From Sapria himalayana (lineage: Eukaryota > Streptophyta > Magnoliopsida > Malpighiales > Rafflesiaceae), in NCBI GenBank assembly GCA_029783825.1, contig JAREIK010002440.1, positions 1,116,001 to 1,180,000 on the forward strand: DNA of 64,000 nt, written 5' to 3'. Position numbers and translations under genes: made by a program. Numbering within the stretch: the first letter of the stretch is position 1; each line of letters starts with the position of its first letter. Of the stretch, positions 21,842-33,891 are shown one piece after another. The notes under the pieces were generated by a model. The model was not told the DNA's origin. It made no database searches and saw only the letters and a program-made list of their open reading frames with translations.

Positions 21842-23354
21842 AATTGTCTTGGGACACCTAGTTCCTAACAACCATCCTTGTGTAGATAATGAAAATAGAA
21901 AGGAATATCTATGTTGTACATAATTTCATCGTGTAATATATAGCATGTTGTACATAATCTCATCATCTTTGGATATCATATTCTTTTGCCGGCCCATCAT
22001 TGTTGTTATACAAATTATTAGATTGTAGATCTTCTGGATCTCAAGTCGTTAGATCATGAATTTTTTGGATCTTAGATTTTTTTGATTGTATAAAACTTTT
22101 AGATCTCATGCTTACATATTTTAAATTTGTATAAAACTTTTAGATCTCATGCTTACATATTTTAAATTTGTTGGATATCAACCCACATAGTCATTTCTTC
22201 ATCATAAGACATATAAGATTTCCTATACAAGATGAAACTGATATTAGTTAGACATACTTTTTGATGTCTAAGTTTGTTTTAGATAGAAATGATAATGAAA
22301 ATGGAGCTTTTCGAAAGTGAAATATGGAAAAGAGTTTTTTCTTGGTTCTCCTCTATTTTTAAGTCATTTATGTCCTACTATGTATTGATTGACTCAATAC
22401 ATCAAGCCTCATTAATAGATCTCCTAGTTCAACAAAGGCTATAATCCTACATAAATTATCCTCTTCCTCATTCAATGAAAACTCTCTAATAAGAGATTCT
22501 AACTAGGAAGCCTATAGGAAAATCCAACAATAATATAAGAATATAATTTATAGTAATGCATTCTCTAACATTATCCCTAAGCAAGTTAGAATAATATTTA
22601 GAATATTTCTTCATAATCCAGAACATCACAATTGGAAAGGATGACAAAATTTTTTAATAGGCCCTACTACAAAGAACCAAATACAGAATTATTGGTCATC
22701 TTTTTTTGGATATGACTCAATCTAATGTTTCTTTAGAAAAGCAACTTAAATATCATAGAGTATGGTAGACTAACATAGTTGGTCAACACTTTTTAAAGAA
22801 AAAGATTTGTTGGGTAAAGAAAAACTATAAAGTAGTTACAGGATCCTAAGTGCTCAACTAATCTATGACCTACATGTCAAAGAAATTATGGATCTAAATT
22901 ACTGGGTTTCTACAGTTGGTGCTCTCTTTGTGAATTGATAAAAAATCATTGGTTTCAGCAATTTCCAACAAGAATAAACACTTGCTAGAATCTTAGTTTT
23001 TAAACAAATAAAAAATGAAACATGACAAATGAAGAGAGTCTCCAATGATAAGCTCATGACATTGTAATGAGAAATCAAAAAAGAAAAAGAAAAGATGAAT
23101 AAGCACTATAAGAACAAAAACTAATTTTCCTTTCCAAATAATTTCAATATAAAATAAGTAGCATATCTCACAATAAGTGGCCAACCAAAAAACCATACAA
23201 AAGGTCACAAATTAATTAACTAACATCTTGAGCATGTGAATTCAGTATGGGCATGCGGCTCATTCATATCAGCCATAAAGATTATCTATCTACAAGTGAT
23301 GAGCTATCTACCAATATTATACAAATACTCAAGACATGTATATTCTCTTCCTGA

Positions 23355-23358
<4 letters not shown>
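21842..23358. other. No gene recognised; possible retroelement leader
   Basis: AT-rich without a supported frame. A GTTGGTGCTCTC motif near 22915 resembles a decayed TGGCGCCGTCTG-type gypsy primer site, but this is weak. A perfect 41-bp duplication lies at 22087-22168. Confidence 0.3.
22087..22168. repeat. Perfect 41-bp tandem duplication
   Basis: Two identical 41-bp units start TGTATAAAACTTTTAGATCT at 22087 and 22128. Identity suggests a recent event in otherwise old sequence. Confidence 0.93.

Positions 23359-23395
<37 letters not shown>
23359..23395. repeat. (TA)n microsatellite
   Basis: About 18 uninterrupted TA units. The flanking short open frames translating to YIYIYI are artefacts of this tract. 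Confidence 0.95.
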
Positions 23396-23397
<2 letters not shown>

Positions 23398-23463
23398 TCA
23401 AGCAAGATCCATATATCAATAATTCACACATTCCCACATGAGTGATGTTACTGGCATTCCACA

Positions 23464-23560
23464 TAGAAATGTCAAATGGGTTGGGTCAACTAACCCATCT
23501 AGTAGGTCCCCATGTCTCATACCTATGCCTAGGCACAACTCATGCTGGTACTAAGTCATT
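23464..23560. mobile_element. hAT terminus remnant
   Basis: ATAGAAATGTCAAATGGGTT resembles the TAGAGGTGTCAAATGGG end of the local hAT family and is followed by CATGTC/CCTAGGCAC words. No matching right end or target duplication was found, and the extent is uncertain. Confidence 0.5.
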
Positions 23561-24949
23561 TCAACACAACATGATCTAGATTCTAGCTAATACATAGATA
23601 TATGCACATGAGCATGAGTCACATATGCTCATATTAGCATCGAGGTTGTTCAACTCAACCTGATATAGTATGTGTTTTAGCTAGCATGGTTCCTATCTGA
23701 TCATGTCGATATTCATATCATTCTGATACTACTAGAAATGACCTAATACACTCACATGGTACATTGGTCTAATATTCTTTGCCATGGCACCCCTTCTAAA
23801 AACATGTTGGAATGACATGACTAGATCCTGAATGTCATGTGTGACCTAACGGCTAACATGACAACCCAATTTGGTGAAAAAAAGGAGATCTTCTAGTCGG
23901 ACATAATTCTTTTGATTACTCTAACTCCACATGACCAACTTAAGATAAAGAATATCAAACAAAAAAAAATGTTTGAAGTACCAAAACATTGATAACCATT
24001 CCTCCAACCATCACTAATACAACACCAAAAGGAAAAATTTTCTTTATTATGTAAGCATGATTTTAATAGATGCAGAAATGTAATATTCACATTTGTAACA
24101 ACCCGCACTCATCTTATGAGTCACCTCCTAAAAGTAAAGTCATTATTACTTGGTGTATCTTATAGACATACTAACTGGCCAACTAATAAGGATAACATAA
24201 CACAAATTCAATCTAACAAGAAGAATCAAAAAATAAATTCAGTGAGTTTAGATCTTGCACTAGCCCCATATAGCTTTCAAAATACAAGTTCTTGCCATTT
24301 TCTTGTATCCGACAATCAGATTGACTATGAAATTAATCTAGCTTTCATAAACTTCACCATCTCTTTAATATACACCAAATTTATATGTAATGACTCCTAA
24401 CTAATTGTGGGCCTTGTCCAAAATTCATATATGTAGAAAAACATAATCGTATAATAACCTATTTAAATGTGGTGAAAGAACAATTACATATACTAGTCGA
24501 TTAGAAAATCAACTACTTTCATAGAAGCAAAAAAGGGCGGGCTAATATTTTGGTTAAATTTTTAGCCAAATTTTCAAAAAAAAAAAAATCTTTATGCAGC
24601 CCATCTACTATCATTCAGATTCAATAAATTGTTCTGCCCAATTATGCATTATATTTATGGATGATAATGCTTAGATAGCTATTTATATTCGATGTTTAGA
24701 TAAATATGACTATTCAATCATAAAACTACATGTACAGTATTCATCCAAGTGGCATTTTCAATATATTGATGAGAAACTATACAAGTGATCCTTTACTATT
24801 CCACCCATAAAATACATAGATAAATAATAGTCCTCACTAATACTAACCAAATACTATGAGAAAACTTGTGTCGACCATTTGGGAAAACAAACTTGAGCAT
24901 AATGCTCACAACGAGAGCTATTGTAGTAGATAACACAAAAGAATGTATA
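23561..24949. other. No gene recognised
   Basis: AT-rich with short chance open frames on both strands (longest 94 codons at 24116-24400, no known motif). A TGTAACAACCCG word near 24092 recalls the start of some gypsy LTRs, but no end or duplication was found. Confidence 0.3.
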
Positions 24950-27800
24950 TAATGTTAAGGGTTATTAGCCCCTCGCTATTGGCTCTCGAATTTCATATTA
25001 ATAACTATCTTGTGTTAGTGGCATTTACCAAATGAGAGATAGATATAGTCAGATAATTCTTGACAACCTCTACTTAGCAAGTGGGAAATATTTTAAACCT
25101 ATAATTATATAAAGGAAAGAGATAAATGTAATTCATATAAATGAATATAATTTGATAGTTTGGAGTACTTGGAGTAATAGTAATGGGAAGGGCTCCAATT
25201 CAAAAGCATCACACTTCATGAATTCTATTTGGAGTTGAATTTCACTAATCCCTACTATATTTCACAATATTCTCAAGACAATGTTCAGACATAAGATATT
25301 AACTAAATGGTTCATTACACTCAAAAGGTATCTAGAAGGGGGTAAAATAAAAGTGATCAGTATAACAACTATTATGTGTATGATGGACTTAACAAACGAC
25401 AAGGCGAGGCCAACTAAATTTTGTTTTCTTTTCTCTTACATATAGGATGGAAGTGATTATATATATAGAAATAGTTGTACATACTATCCAACCAAGCTTG
25501 TCAACACAAACTAATCACTCGCTAAAAAGAATAAGAAGTGGATATATCATATAAGTCTTGCAAATTTTATATTACCAAATCAACCTCATGCTACTAAAAG
25601 GCCACTTTTGATTGTAACTAAACACATTGTAATAGTACATTCACCAAAAAGACGTTGGCAATCATTTAAGCTTGTTTGAACCCTAAATGAATCTTTTTAC
25701 GCATCACAAAGTTTGACTTCATTCATTTGAGTTTTTAAAATTTTGTCAGCCTCTATGTTAGTCACTTGGTGAAAGCCCTTGATGATGTTGAATTCCAAAC
25801 TTATTGTCATATTCCAACTAAACTAGGAGTGAGCATTTTTGATGGCCATCTTCAATCCACAATAAAATGAGGATATGATCCATTATAATTTTTATCTTCC
25901 CAACATTCCCTAATTAGTTCCAATGGTGGAAATACATCATTTTAATGAGCAATGTTGATGCAAATTTGTCCATTTTTTCTTCTTTATGTGTCAGCTATGT
26001 ACCATGCAGTTCTAGACGTGGGACTAAATGACTAGAAATATAAGGTCTTATTTATGATGAGCAATGCCAATGCAAATTTGGCCCATTATTCTTCTTTTTA
26101 TGTGTCAAGCATATGCTTACTAATTAATTTGGAGCAGGACATGGAAGACATTTATCTTTAAGAGATTTACTGAATGTTAAATCTACTATGACTTCAGAAT
26201 CAAGTTGGGCTAAAAAAAATATTTTGAAGATTGATTCCCATAGATGAATCAAATGATCGACTAAGTAGCATGTTTTTTTATTAGATGGTATAATGCTTCT
26301 CTAGGCAAATGTGCAAGAGAGAAAATAATATAGAAGAATAAACACATTTATTTGTTGTTGTTACTACTACTAAGTAGCAGAATGAAAATTTCTTACCTTT
26401 TAGTATACAAAAAATGTGATAATAGGATTGATGGAAGGTTAGTAAATCTATTTTACGAAGGTATACACCACTTATTTTGAATCATAGTGTTCAAGTGCAA
26501 ATAATTATACTTTCAAATGATGAAGTTCATAACATGCTTATCTATCACAAAAGTTTTGGGAACTAATTGTATCTTAATTTTTTGGGCTAGTTTGATCTTT
26601 CAACTTTGGATTTCATTCAAAAATTTTCAATATGAGATAAACCTTCTTGTTAAATGCCATCTTCCTTTCAAAAATATGCAGATAAGCTAAGATAACTAGT
26701 TATATTCTTCGATGCTCAAGTTAATATATGATCAAGCTTTTAGGTAGTGTTTATTCTAGTAAGAATAGAAATTTTGTTCATACCTAAAATGTAGTTTTTT
26801 ATATAGTTTAAGTCATCAGCATCTTGCTTCTTTATTAGAATTAAAAGATTAACTAGGAATATGTAGTACGGACAAGTTAGAGTTTATCCCATGTATACAA
26901 ATGGTCATTTAATTGTGTGAATTATCCATTAGTCTTATTAGGAGTTGCTCATTAGAAAATATTTTTTTTCTAGGTTACCACACAAAAGATCACCTTATTG
27001 TGTGGATACCAGCTAGGGGCACTAAACAAAAGGAAGAAACATATTTCTCTCTTTTTAACTTATTTTATGATATAATTATTTCAAATTTTGTATCATGCAC
27101 ATTTTGAGATGTAATCAAGGTGTGACCTTTAGTTAAGCATTTAGAATTTTTGTTGCTTAGTTTCCGAGTCTTTATGAATTATTGATAGCAACAATAAAAT
27201 ATTTTTGTAAATTCTATCCCCAGCTAATTCTTTTTTGTTTTTCAATTAGTAATGGTACAAATGATTCATAAAACATTTTCTAGTTGGTTAATCTATAAGA
27301 AAAGCCTTAACAACTCTATCCTACTTCTTAATTGCCAAAGGGAAAATTGGATGAGGCACAATTTCATACTTTAATCAAATCCCTATTTGATCTATCATTT
27401 TTTTCATTTGATCCATCTTGTTGAATCTATCAAGAATAATGAACATGCTACTTACTTTACAAGGGAATAATTTGTGATAGGATTATAATTATGTATTGCT
27501 CCTATAATATGATAGTTTCAGAATTCATGAGTATTCCACATGTTATAAATCATATGTATGATTCAACTATTAATTTAAGAAAGTCTTATTTATTTATACA
27601 CTAAAACCAAGGGTTGGAGCTTGCTTATTTATGATAGCATAGAAGTATGATCTTTTAATGATACTAATCACCCTAATTCATCAAAGATGGAAGTGAACAA
27701 AGTCATTCTAGTCACTACTACAAGGAATGATGTTCAAAGGATAATTGGGGCCTATTTTAAGGTGTAATGTTTCAGGTTGAAGTGCTACTTGCAATACCAA
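24950..27800. repeat. Long dispersed repeat, copy 1
   Basis: Matches 37055-41925 in order and orientation. Shared words include CTATTGGCT, ATTCTATTTGGAGTT, TATAATATGATAGTTTCA, TCAAAGATGGAAGTGAA/TTAAAGATGGAAGTGAA and TAAGGTGTAATG. It lacks about 1.9 kb present in copy 2 (about 37690-39560). Two internal repeats near 25935 and 26056 share the stretch GATGAGCAATG..ATGCAAATTTG. On the - strand, the 25.4-25.7 kb end reads VDKLGWIVCTTISIY, faintly like a copia RNase H tail beside an LTR. Identity remains open; no intact frame. Confidence 0.6.
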
Positions 27801-28716
27801 ATATTAGGATAAGAACATCATATCAATACAAAATGTCAGGAATCAAGTTGCTTCATCTTTGATACCAAAAGTCATAGAGCTTATATCAATGTTAGACATT
27901 TGCTTCAATATCAATATCAGGAATTAAAAGGGATAGAAAGTGCTCTAATTTCAAGTTCAAGGACAAATGTATCGCCCCAAGGATTTTGTCATTGGTTCAT
28001 TGGATATACCTCATTTCATCACTAGGTGATATGGAATGATACTTGGTTAGGATAAAATCTATTACGTGATTGACATCAAGAATAATTTGATCTACAAAAG
28101 AGAGAACTAGCACAACTACATAACATAAAAATTCACACACAAAAGAGGGGGTGCAGAAAAGATAGATTAGCATAAAATAAAATTGCAACTATTTATGATA
28201 TGTTACAATGTTCTTTATTTTACACTTTATCTTGTTTAATAATTTTTAACCTTTCAATAACCCATTTATAAATCACTTAATATAATATGAATACAAGAAA
28301 ATGGAGTCACAACAATATAATCAATGTTGTAGCATCAAACCAGTCATTATAATATATCTTCTATCATGACATAACCACAAACATATGTCCTAAAAGTATG
28401 TTGATATCAATTAGTATGTTTCATGTCATGACAACTTTTTCAACATCATGAGACCACCTATGTCCTAATAGTATGTTTCATGTCATGAGACCACTTTAGT
28501 AATAACTACATATTTCATGTCTTGAGAACTTGTGTTGTGGACCAAATAACAAAGCCATGACTTTCATAAGTTGAGTAAAATGTTGATGGAGTCATGATGC
28601 AAAATAACTATATCAAGATATCAACAAATTGCAATGCTTATTATTCAAGTTTTGATTTCCTTATTTAATGTAGCTTTCTTGCAAGATTCCAAATGATGTA
28701 TGAGCTAATTCTAATA
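27801..28716. repeat. Putative 3' LTR side of a - strand copia (element E), CATGAC-rich
   Basis: 28300-28620 has repeated TTTCATGTCATGA and CCTATGTCCTAA words at loose spacing. It ends directly at a copia-type polypurine tract (28717-28727), so it occupies the LTR position of element E. The LTR start is not defined. 27801-28280 shows nothing recognisable. Confidence 0.45.
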
Positions 28717-28727
28717 GTCTCCCACTT
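28717..28727 (-). other. Polypurine tract of element E
   Basis: The - strand reads AAGTGGGAGAC, close to the AAGTGGGAGATTG block that precedes many plant copia 3' LTRs. Confidence 0.65.
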
Positions 28728-28729
28728 GG

Positions 28730-29900
28730 AGAATACTTCATTAATCATGTTTCATATGTGCAGTACTTGAACTTCTAAACCTTCACTTCCTTGGTTAAGC
28801 AGTCTATAAAAGTCAGGTTCATATTAACTTTCTCTAGCCGAATGAAATTCTTCTTGACTTATTCTCTGATAAAATGATACTAGATATAAATGTGCTTTAT
28901 TCATGCATAACATACCAAATTATTTACTATCTAAATAACACTATCATTATCACATCAAAGCCTCATGTTCTTCTAGTCAATACCAAGCTCTGCACACAAT
29001 CTTCCAATCCAAATAACTTTTTTTCTCATCCGAGAAAGAGCCATATACTCTGCCTTAGTTGATGATATAGCTAGGATAGGTTGTTAACCACTTGACCATT
29101 CTACAAATCCACCATACAAGTTGAAACAAACTACTTGTGGATCTTCTAGTATCCACATTTATAATCCAATTAATACACATAACACCACTAACTTCAAAGT
29201 TATTTCCATTATTATTTCCTTTAATCTACAAAACAAAATTAGTTTCATGAAGATACTCAAGCACTTTTTTTACTACATTTTAGTGCTCCTTTCTCAGGTT
29301 GGCCATAAATCTGATGAAAAATTACACTACATGTGAAATGTCAAGTTTTATATATACCATAACATACATAAGACTATATAATGCACTAGCATATAGAACA
29401 TGGCCCATGTTGGTTTGTAGTTAGACATTTTGAACTTCCAAAGTATTCTTTCAACATTCTTATATTGCCCAAGAAATAATGCCATTTTCTTTTTCTCTTA
29501 CAATTTGTATAACCAAGATACTTCTAGATTCTCCTAGGTTCGTCATGTCAAACTTTTTTGAAATCCATCCCTTCACAGTACAACTCATCTTTTTGTTTTT
29601 TCCAATAAGAAGCATCATCCACGTATAGAGTATCAAAAAAATCAATGTCAAAAGTCTTTGTGTATAGATAATGGTCTGCATGCTTCTATTAAAACCCAAC
29701 TAAAGGTTATAACATCAAATTTCAGGTACTGCATCCTTGGAGATTTTACTTAGGCTATGCAAGAAATTTTGCAGCTTATGTTCCAAGTTTTCCTTCCCTC
29801 TAACAACAAATTCTTATGTTTGTCACATGAAAATATTTTTCTCTAGGTCTCCATGAAGAAAAACTATCTTCACATCTAGTTGCTTCACTTTTAAGTCATA
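28730..29900 (-). pseudogene. Ty1/copia RT and RNase H (element E)
   Basis: - strand near 29080-29040 gives ISSTKAEYMAL, the RNase H motif, with decayed coding below it to the polypurine tract. 29699-29460 reads MGFNRSMQTIIYTQRLLTL, then KKFDMTNLGESRSILVIQ, the copia RT palm and thumb; the YVDD box is garbled to YTWMM by a shift. 29900-29800 contains DVKIVFLHGDLEKNIFM-like coding, the RT fingers. All frames are broken. Confidence 0.75.
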
Positions 29901-30787
29901 CCAAGTATAAGGCATGTTTAGTAGAATATATATAATAAAGTACAAATGCGAATGAGTAATGGTTGTCCTAAGAATGGCAATGGGAGTGTACATCTAGTTT
30001 AAATGGTTAAGCTTGAACCATGTTTTTTAACCTGATCTTTTTTAGGGAAAGACCCACAAGAAATGTCTTGTGGAATATTCTCGATCATGAGTAATTTACT
30101 TCATTTTCGTTATTATGTGCTTTTACAAAATCATATCTTGGTTATTTATCTTAATTTTTTTTTCCAAAACTTTCTTTAACCCACATAATGGTATTAAAAA
30201 AATTAAATTATTTAATTAAATTTTTGGGTTGAACCTCAACTAGGCATTGTAACAATTATACAACTACTAACTTTACATAATTATTATTGAGTTGTAATAT
30301 TTAAAAAAAAAATATTTTCAAAGAACATCACATCAACCAACACAAACATTATGCTCATCTCATAAGAATGAAATTTGTTTCCCTTTATGTACTTGAGTAA
30401 CTATGAAAGATATTTTTGATAGCACAATTTATATTATTCTCATCCTATTAAGTGATTCTGAATAAAACAAGTACCCATAATTACTTTAATAAAAAGTTAA
30501 ATTGTATAGATAGGTAATCTAGCATGCAATAATATCTTACGAGGAAAGAATACATTTTCTTATTTATCAATTTGTTGGAGATAATTACAATACTTAGCTA
30601 GAGTTCAAATATAAGATGATTGATAGATTATCTCATTTTAATTAAAGAAAATAGGAAACTTATGAGAAGTGTTATAAAAAACATGGGCCTCATTGACCTC
30701 AGTCCTCTGGTGATCTCTAAGTGTTAATTGGTTGCCAGACCCCCTCTGGGCATAACCATATTGTCATCTTTGCTCATTATTGAGCAA
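29901..30787 (-). other. Decayed integrase-RT linker of element E
   Basis: Position and scattered - strand wording near 30350-30500 (YKVIISRDV-like and GYLFYSES-like) suggest the integrase tail, but stops are dense and I cannot fix domain limits. Otherwise no features. Confidence 0.35.
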
Positions 30788-31033
30788 AGTTTTACACATG
30801 AGTTAATACTTATTTTTATGCTTCCCATATCATTTCCACATGGATTTGAATTTGAGACCTTCAGTCTTTTTAATTCTAGATCCTAGTACTAAAATTTAAA
30901 TTTACCAACTCACCTCAATTTGTATTCTAGTAATAGGATTTGGAACAAAATATACAAGAGGTCTTAATTTTAAATCCTAGGGGATGCTATATGTGAGACA
31001 TAAAAATAACTCTTGACCCAAGTATAAAATCTT
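30788..31033. mobile_element. Fold-back MITE, copy 1
   Basis: The two halves are inverted copies of each other: the left arm (ACTTATTTTTATGCTTCCCA, continuing to AATTCTAGATCCTAGTACTA) pairs with the right arm read backwards (GTTATTTTTATGTCTCACAT, continuing to CAAATCCTATTACTAGAATA). The loop lies near 30910-30930. Length about 246 bp, perhaps a little longer at both ends. No frame. A second copy lies at 33636-33891. Target duplication not resolved. Confidence 0.82.
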
Positions 31034-32391
31034 ATATCGACAAATGAGTTTATATGTAACAATCTATTGAACATTCTTATATATTTGTGGCACCATTATA
31101 TGATGTGTAAGCATGAAAAAAGCTATAATTTGATTGATTTCATGACTTTTAAGTTTTGGTAGATTTTGATAAATTATCATGAAATTTATATTTTTTTGGA
31201 GCTAATTGACAACTCAATGATGTGTGATTCATCAAGTAGTTTTGATATCAATTCTTGGTGAAAAATTTACTTATTTAGTTATTGTAATCTATGTATGTCA
31301 GGACTATACCACCTTATTAGGATAATTTTTTAATTGTACAATCTATTCTTTTTGGCTATGATATTATCATGGGATCACACCTATATTTGGCCCACTAGTG
31401 CTAAAGGTCATGCCAACTTTCTAGCACTACAATATTATCTTTACAAAAACTTTGTATTGTTAAGTCTGAGTCATGATATTTTTTCAAAAAGTTAGAGCCA
31501 AAACAACTCAGGTCAAAGATACAATAATTATCCAACATCATGATTTTTGGATACATAATATTATAAAGGAATATTACTTGAGCATGACCACCTCTCATGG
31601 CCACGACTTTTGCCTTCAAGAGAAGACAAAGTCGCTACTTGGATATACATGCTATACCAAGGATGTGGCCATTCATAGTGTCATGGTCATTTAACACAAA
31701 GAAAGACCAAGACCAAATCCATGGTAATTCATAGTGTCATGATGATTTCATCCATGAGAATGGTCATGGTCAAAGTCATGACAATTCCAATTACTATGGC
31801 CATTTGATGGTGTAGAAAGATTAAGACCAATGTCACGACCATTCTTAGTGTCATGACCATTTAATACAAAAATTAGGATCATTGCTAGTACCATGACTTT
31901 GTATTATAGAGACAAAATATAAGTCATGGATACTTCTTAGTAACATGACTTTGTATTATAGAATGATTAGGATACATTCTAAATCATGACCACTTATTGG
32001 AGTCATGACATCCCAAACTCCAAAGATCAAGGCCAAAGTTACATCTTTTTAAAGCCACAACTTTTTACTTGGAAAAATACCAAACTTCTAGAATATAAAA
32101 GAGAAGAGTTGATAGAATAATCAAAATTCTTCTTCTTCTTCATGCACAAGGCCATGGCAAAGCACAACAAAAACTCTAGAATGAATTTTTTCACTTCATA
32201 GGGGATCCGAGAACAAGCAAGGGATGAAAGAAATATGCTAAATCTTAGAATTGGGAGGTGTGACTCTCAAACTCCACCCTCCTCCTCTATGGTGGATTTG
32301 AACAATCAACCAAATTTTCATGGGATTAGGGTTAGTATCCTAGATTCTCATCAAAGCTATCATTAGGAACTTTTGAATCATGAGATTTCTT
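31034..32391. repeat. CATGAC-rich block with loose ~55-bp repetition
   Basis: 31390-32050 repeats units such as CATAGTGTCATGGTCATTTA and TTAGTGTCATGACCATTTAA at irregular spacing near 50-58 bp. A TATA-like GAATATAAAAGAG is at about 32091, then TTCTTCTTCTTC. It looks like another LTR U3-to-R of the family seen at 21.1 kb, on the + strand. It also lies where the leader and gag of element E would be, so its membership is unclear. 31034-31380 shows nothing. Confidence 0.45.
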
Positions 32392-32402
32392 CTCTAATAC
32401 CA
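32392..32402 (-). other. Primer binding site, probably of element E
   Basis: The - strand reads TGGTATTAGAG, one transition away from the methionine-tRNA primer TGGTATCAGAG. It is followed on its upstream side by TATTGAATTTC (32403 on), a plausible LTR edge (TG changed to TA). Confidence 0.6.
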
Positions 32403-33635
32403 TATTGAATTTCTTCTCAAAGTTAGACTAAATTGATGTCAAGTATTTGTATAATTATAATTTATATGTTGTTTGTATGGTTTATGAATAATTAATATAT
32501 TTGATTTATGTTATGGATTAAAAATTGATAGAAATGATGATTAAATAGAACTTAAATTCGTGATTGGACTATTCATAGGTTTATACATATTATCATGGTA
32601 GATAGTGCTAGATAAACGATAAGGCTCACTCATGGATTTGTTAGGAAGGAAGTGACAATTCATATAACCTTGATGCATTAGAAAAACAAATATGTAAAAA
32701 CCTAAATTAAGGTATGTTAATCAATATGAGTATGATTCTCACAAAGTCAAAAGCACAAACAACTTTACATGCCACTCCATTGTACATGTATAAGAAGAAG
32801 TGGTTATAATTGATATAGAAAATTATTAAAATATTCTTCTATGAATTTCATCTTTAGTATATGAGTTACAATATCACTAAGAAGGATAATGATAAGTAAT
32901 CTACAAGACATGTGCAAGTGAATTTTGATTCACAAGGTGGTGATAGCTCTTTAAGTTTCTTTAAGTTTTTTTAACTCATATGATTTTTGTTTATGATTTG
33001 AGGAAAACATGTGTTAATTATGTGAGTATGGTCCTTAAAAAATCGAAAGTGAAAATTTGTATAAACCACATTAATTCTTAGTTTTTTATAACACATGAGG
33101 CCGAATAATAAGCATGTGCATATAAAATAATTATCAAAAGTAGTTGATGAGTTACCAAGAAAGCATGAAATTATGAAAAAATCTCAAATAGTGATGATTT
33201 ATTGTCTCAATTGTAAAAAAAAATGAGTGAATAAGTATGAGAGAACTATCATTGAGATGAGCTAAATGGTATTAATCATCTTGTATATCATTGAGCAAAG
33301 GGGCATTCTAAAACTAATATAATATTCATTCTATATACAAACCCAACATAAATCAAATTATTTGAATATCTATCATAGAATTTAAGTATACAAACCCTAA
33401 AATCCAAGTCATACCAAAATCCCAAAATATATCAACGGTTAGAATCATGTTATCTCACTATTGGTTGACTGAACTACTGATACAATCTCTATGGTATCAA
33501 TATTTGGTTGAAAGTCCTCTTTACTACTTATATATGACCCATATACGTATGATCTTTGTTGATAAGAAATCCTCACCAATGATATTTTGGGATATTGTTT
33601 GACAAATAAAATTAGATAACAAAAAAAATTTGTAA
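32403..33635. other. No gene recognised; possible 5' LTR of element E at left edge
   Basis: AT-rich. If 32392-32402 is the primer site, an LTR should start at 32403, but I could not match it to the 28.2-28.7 kb side, so the claim is open. No supported frame. Confidence 0.3.
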
Positions 33636-33891
33636 TAATTTTACATATGGGTCAAACATTATTTTTATGCCTCCCATGTCACATTCCATAGAATTTGAAC
33701 TAGAGACATCTACTCTATTTAGTTCCAAATCTTAGCACTAGAATACAAATTGACCTACTTGGCTCAATTGGTATCCTAATGCTAGGATTAGAAACTAAAT
33801 AGAATAGAGGTATCAAGTTAAAATCCTAGGAAATACAATATGAGAGCCATAAAAATAACATATGATGCATCACGCGTATATAAAATATTAT
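33636..33891. mobile_element. Fold-back MITE, copy 2
   Basis: Same family and layout as 30788-31033. The left arm ATTATTTTTATGCCTCCCAT ... CTCTATTTAGTTCCAAATCT pairs with the reversed right arm TTATTTTTATGGCTCTCATA ... CTATTTAGTTTCTAATCCTA. The loop is near 33745-33780. The ends match as TAATAATTTTACATATG on the left and TAATATTTTATATACG on the reversed right. About 256 bp. Confidence 0.85.

Noticed and set aside
22911..22935. Gypsy-type primer site GTTGGTGCTCTC
   Set aside because: Several mismatches to TGGCGCCGTCTG and no LTR end or gag recognised around it; kept only as a remark.
24092..24110. TGTAACAACCCG as the start of a gypsy LTR
   Set aside because: No matching CA end, no target duplication and no second copy found.
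26490..26700. + strand copia integrase zinc region in long repeat copy 1 (KCHLPFKNM)
   Set aside because: The likeness is short and the opposite strand also shows weak copia wording at the other end; not enough to assign strand or family.
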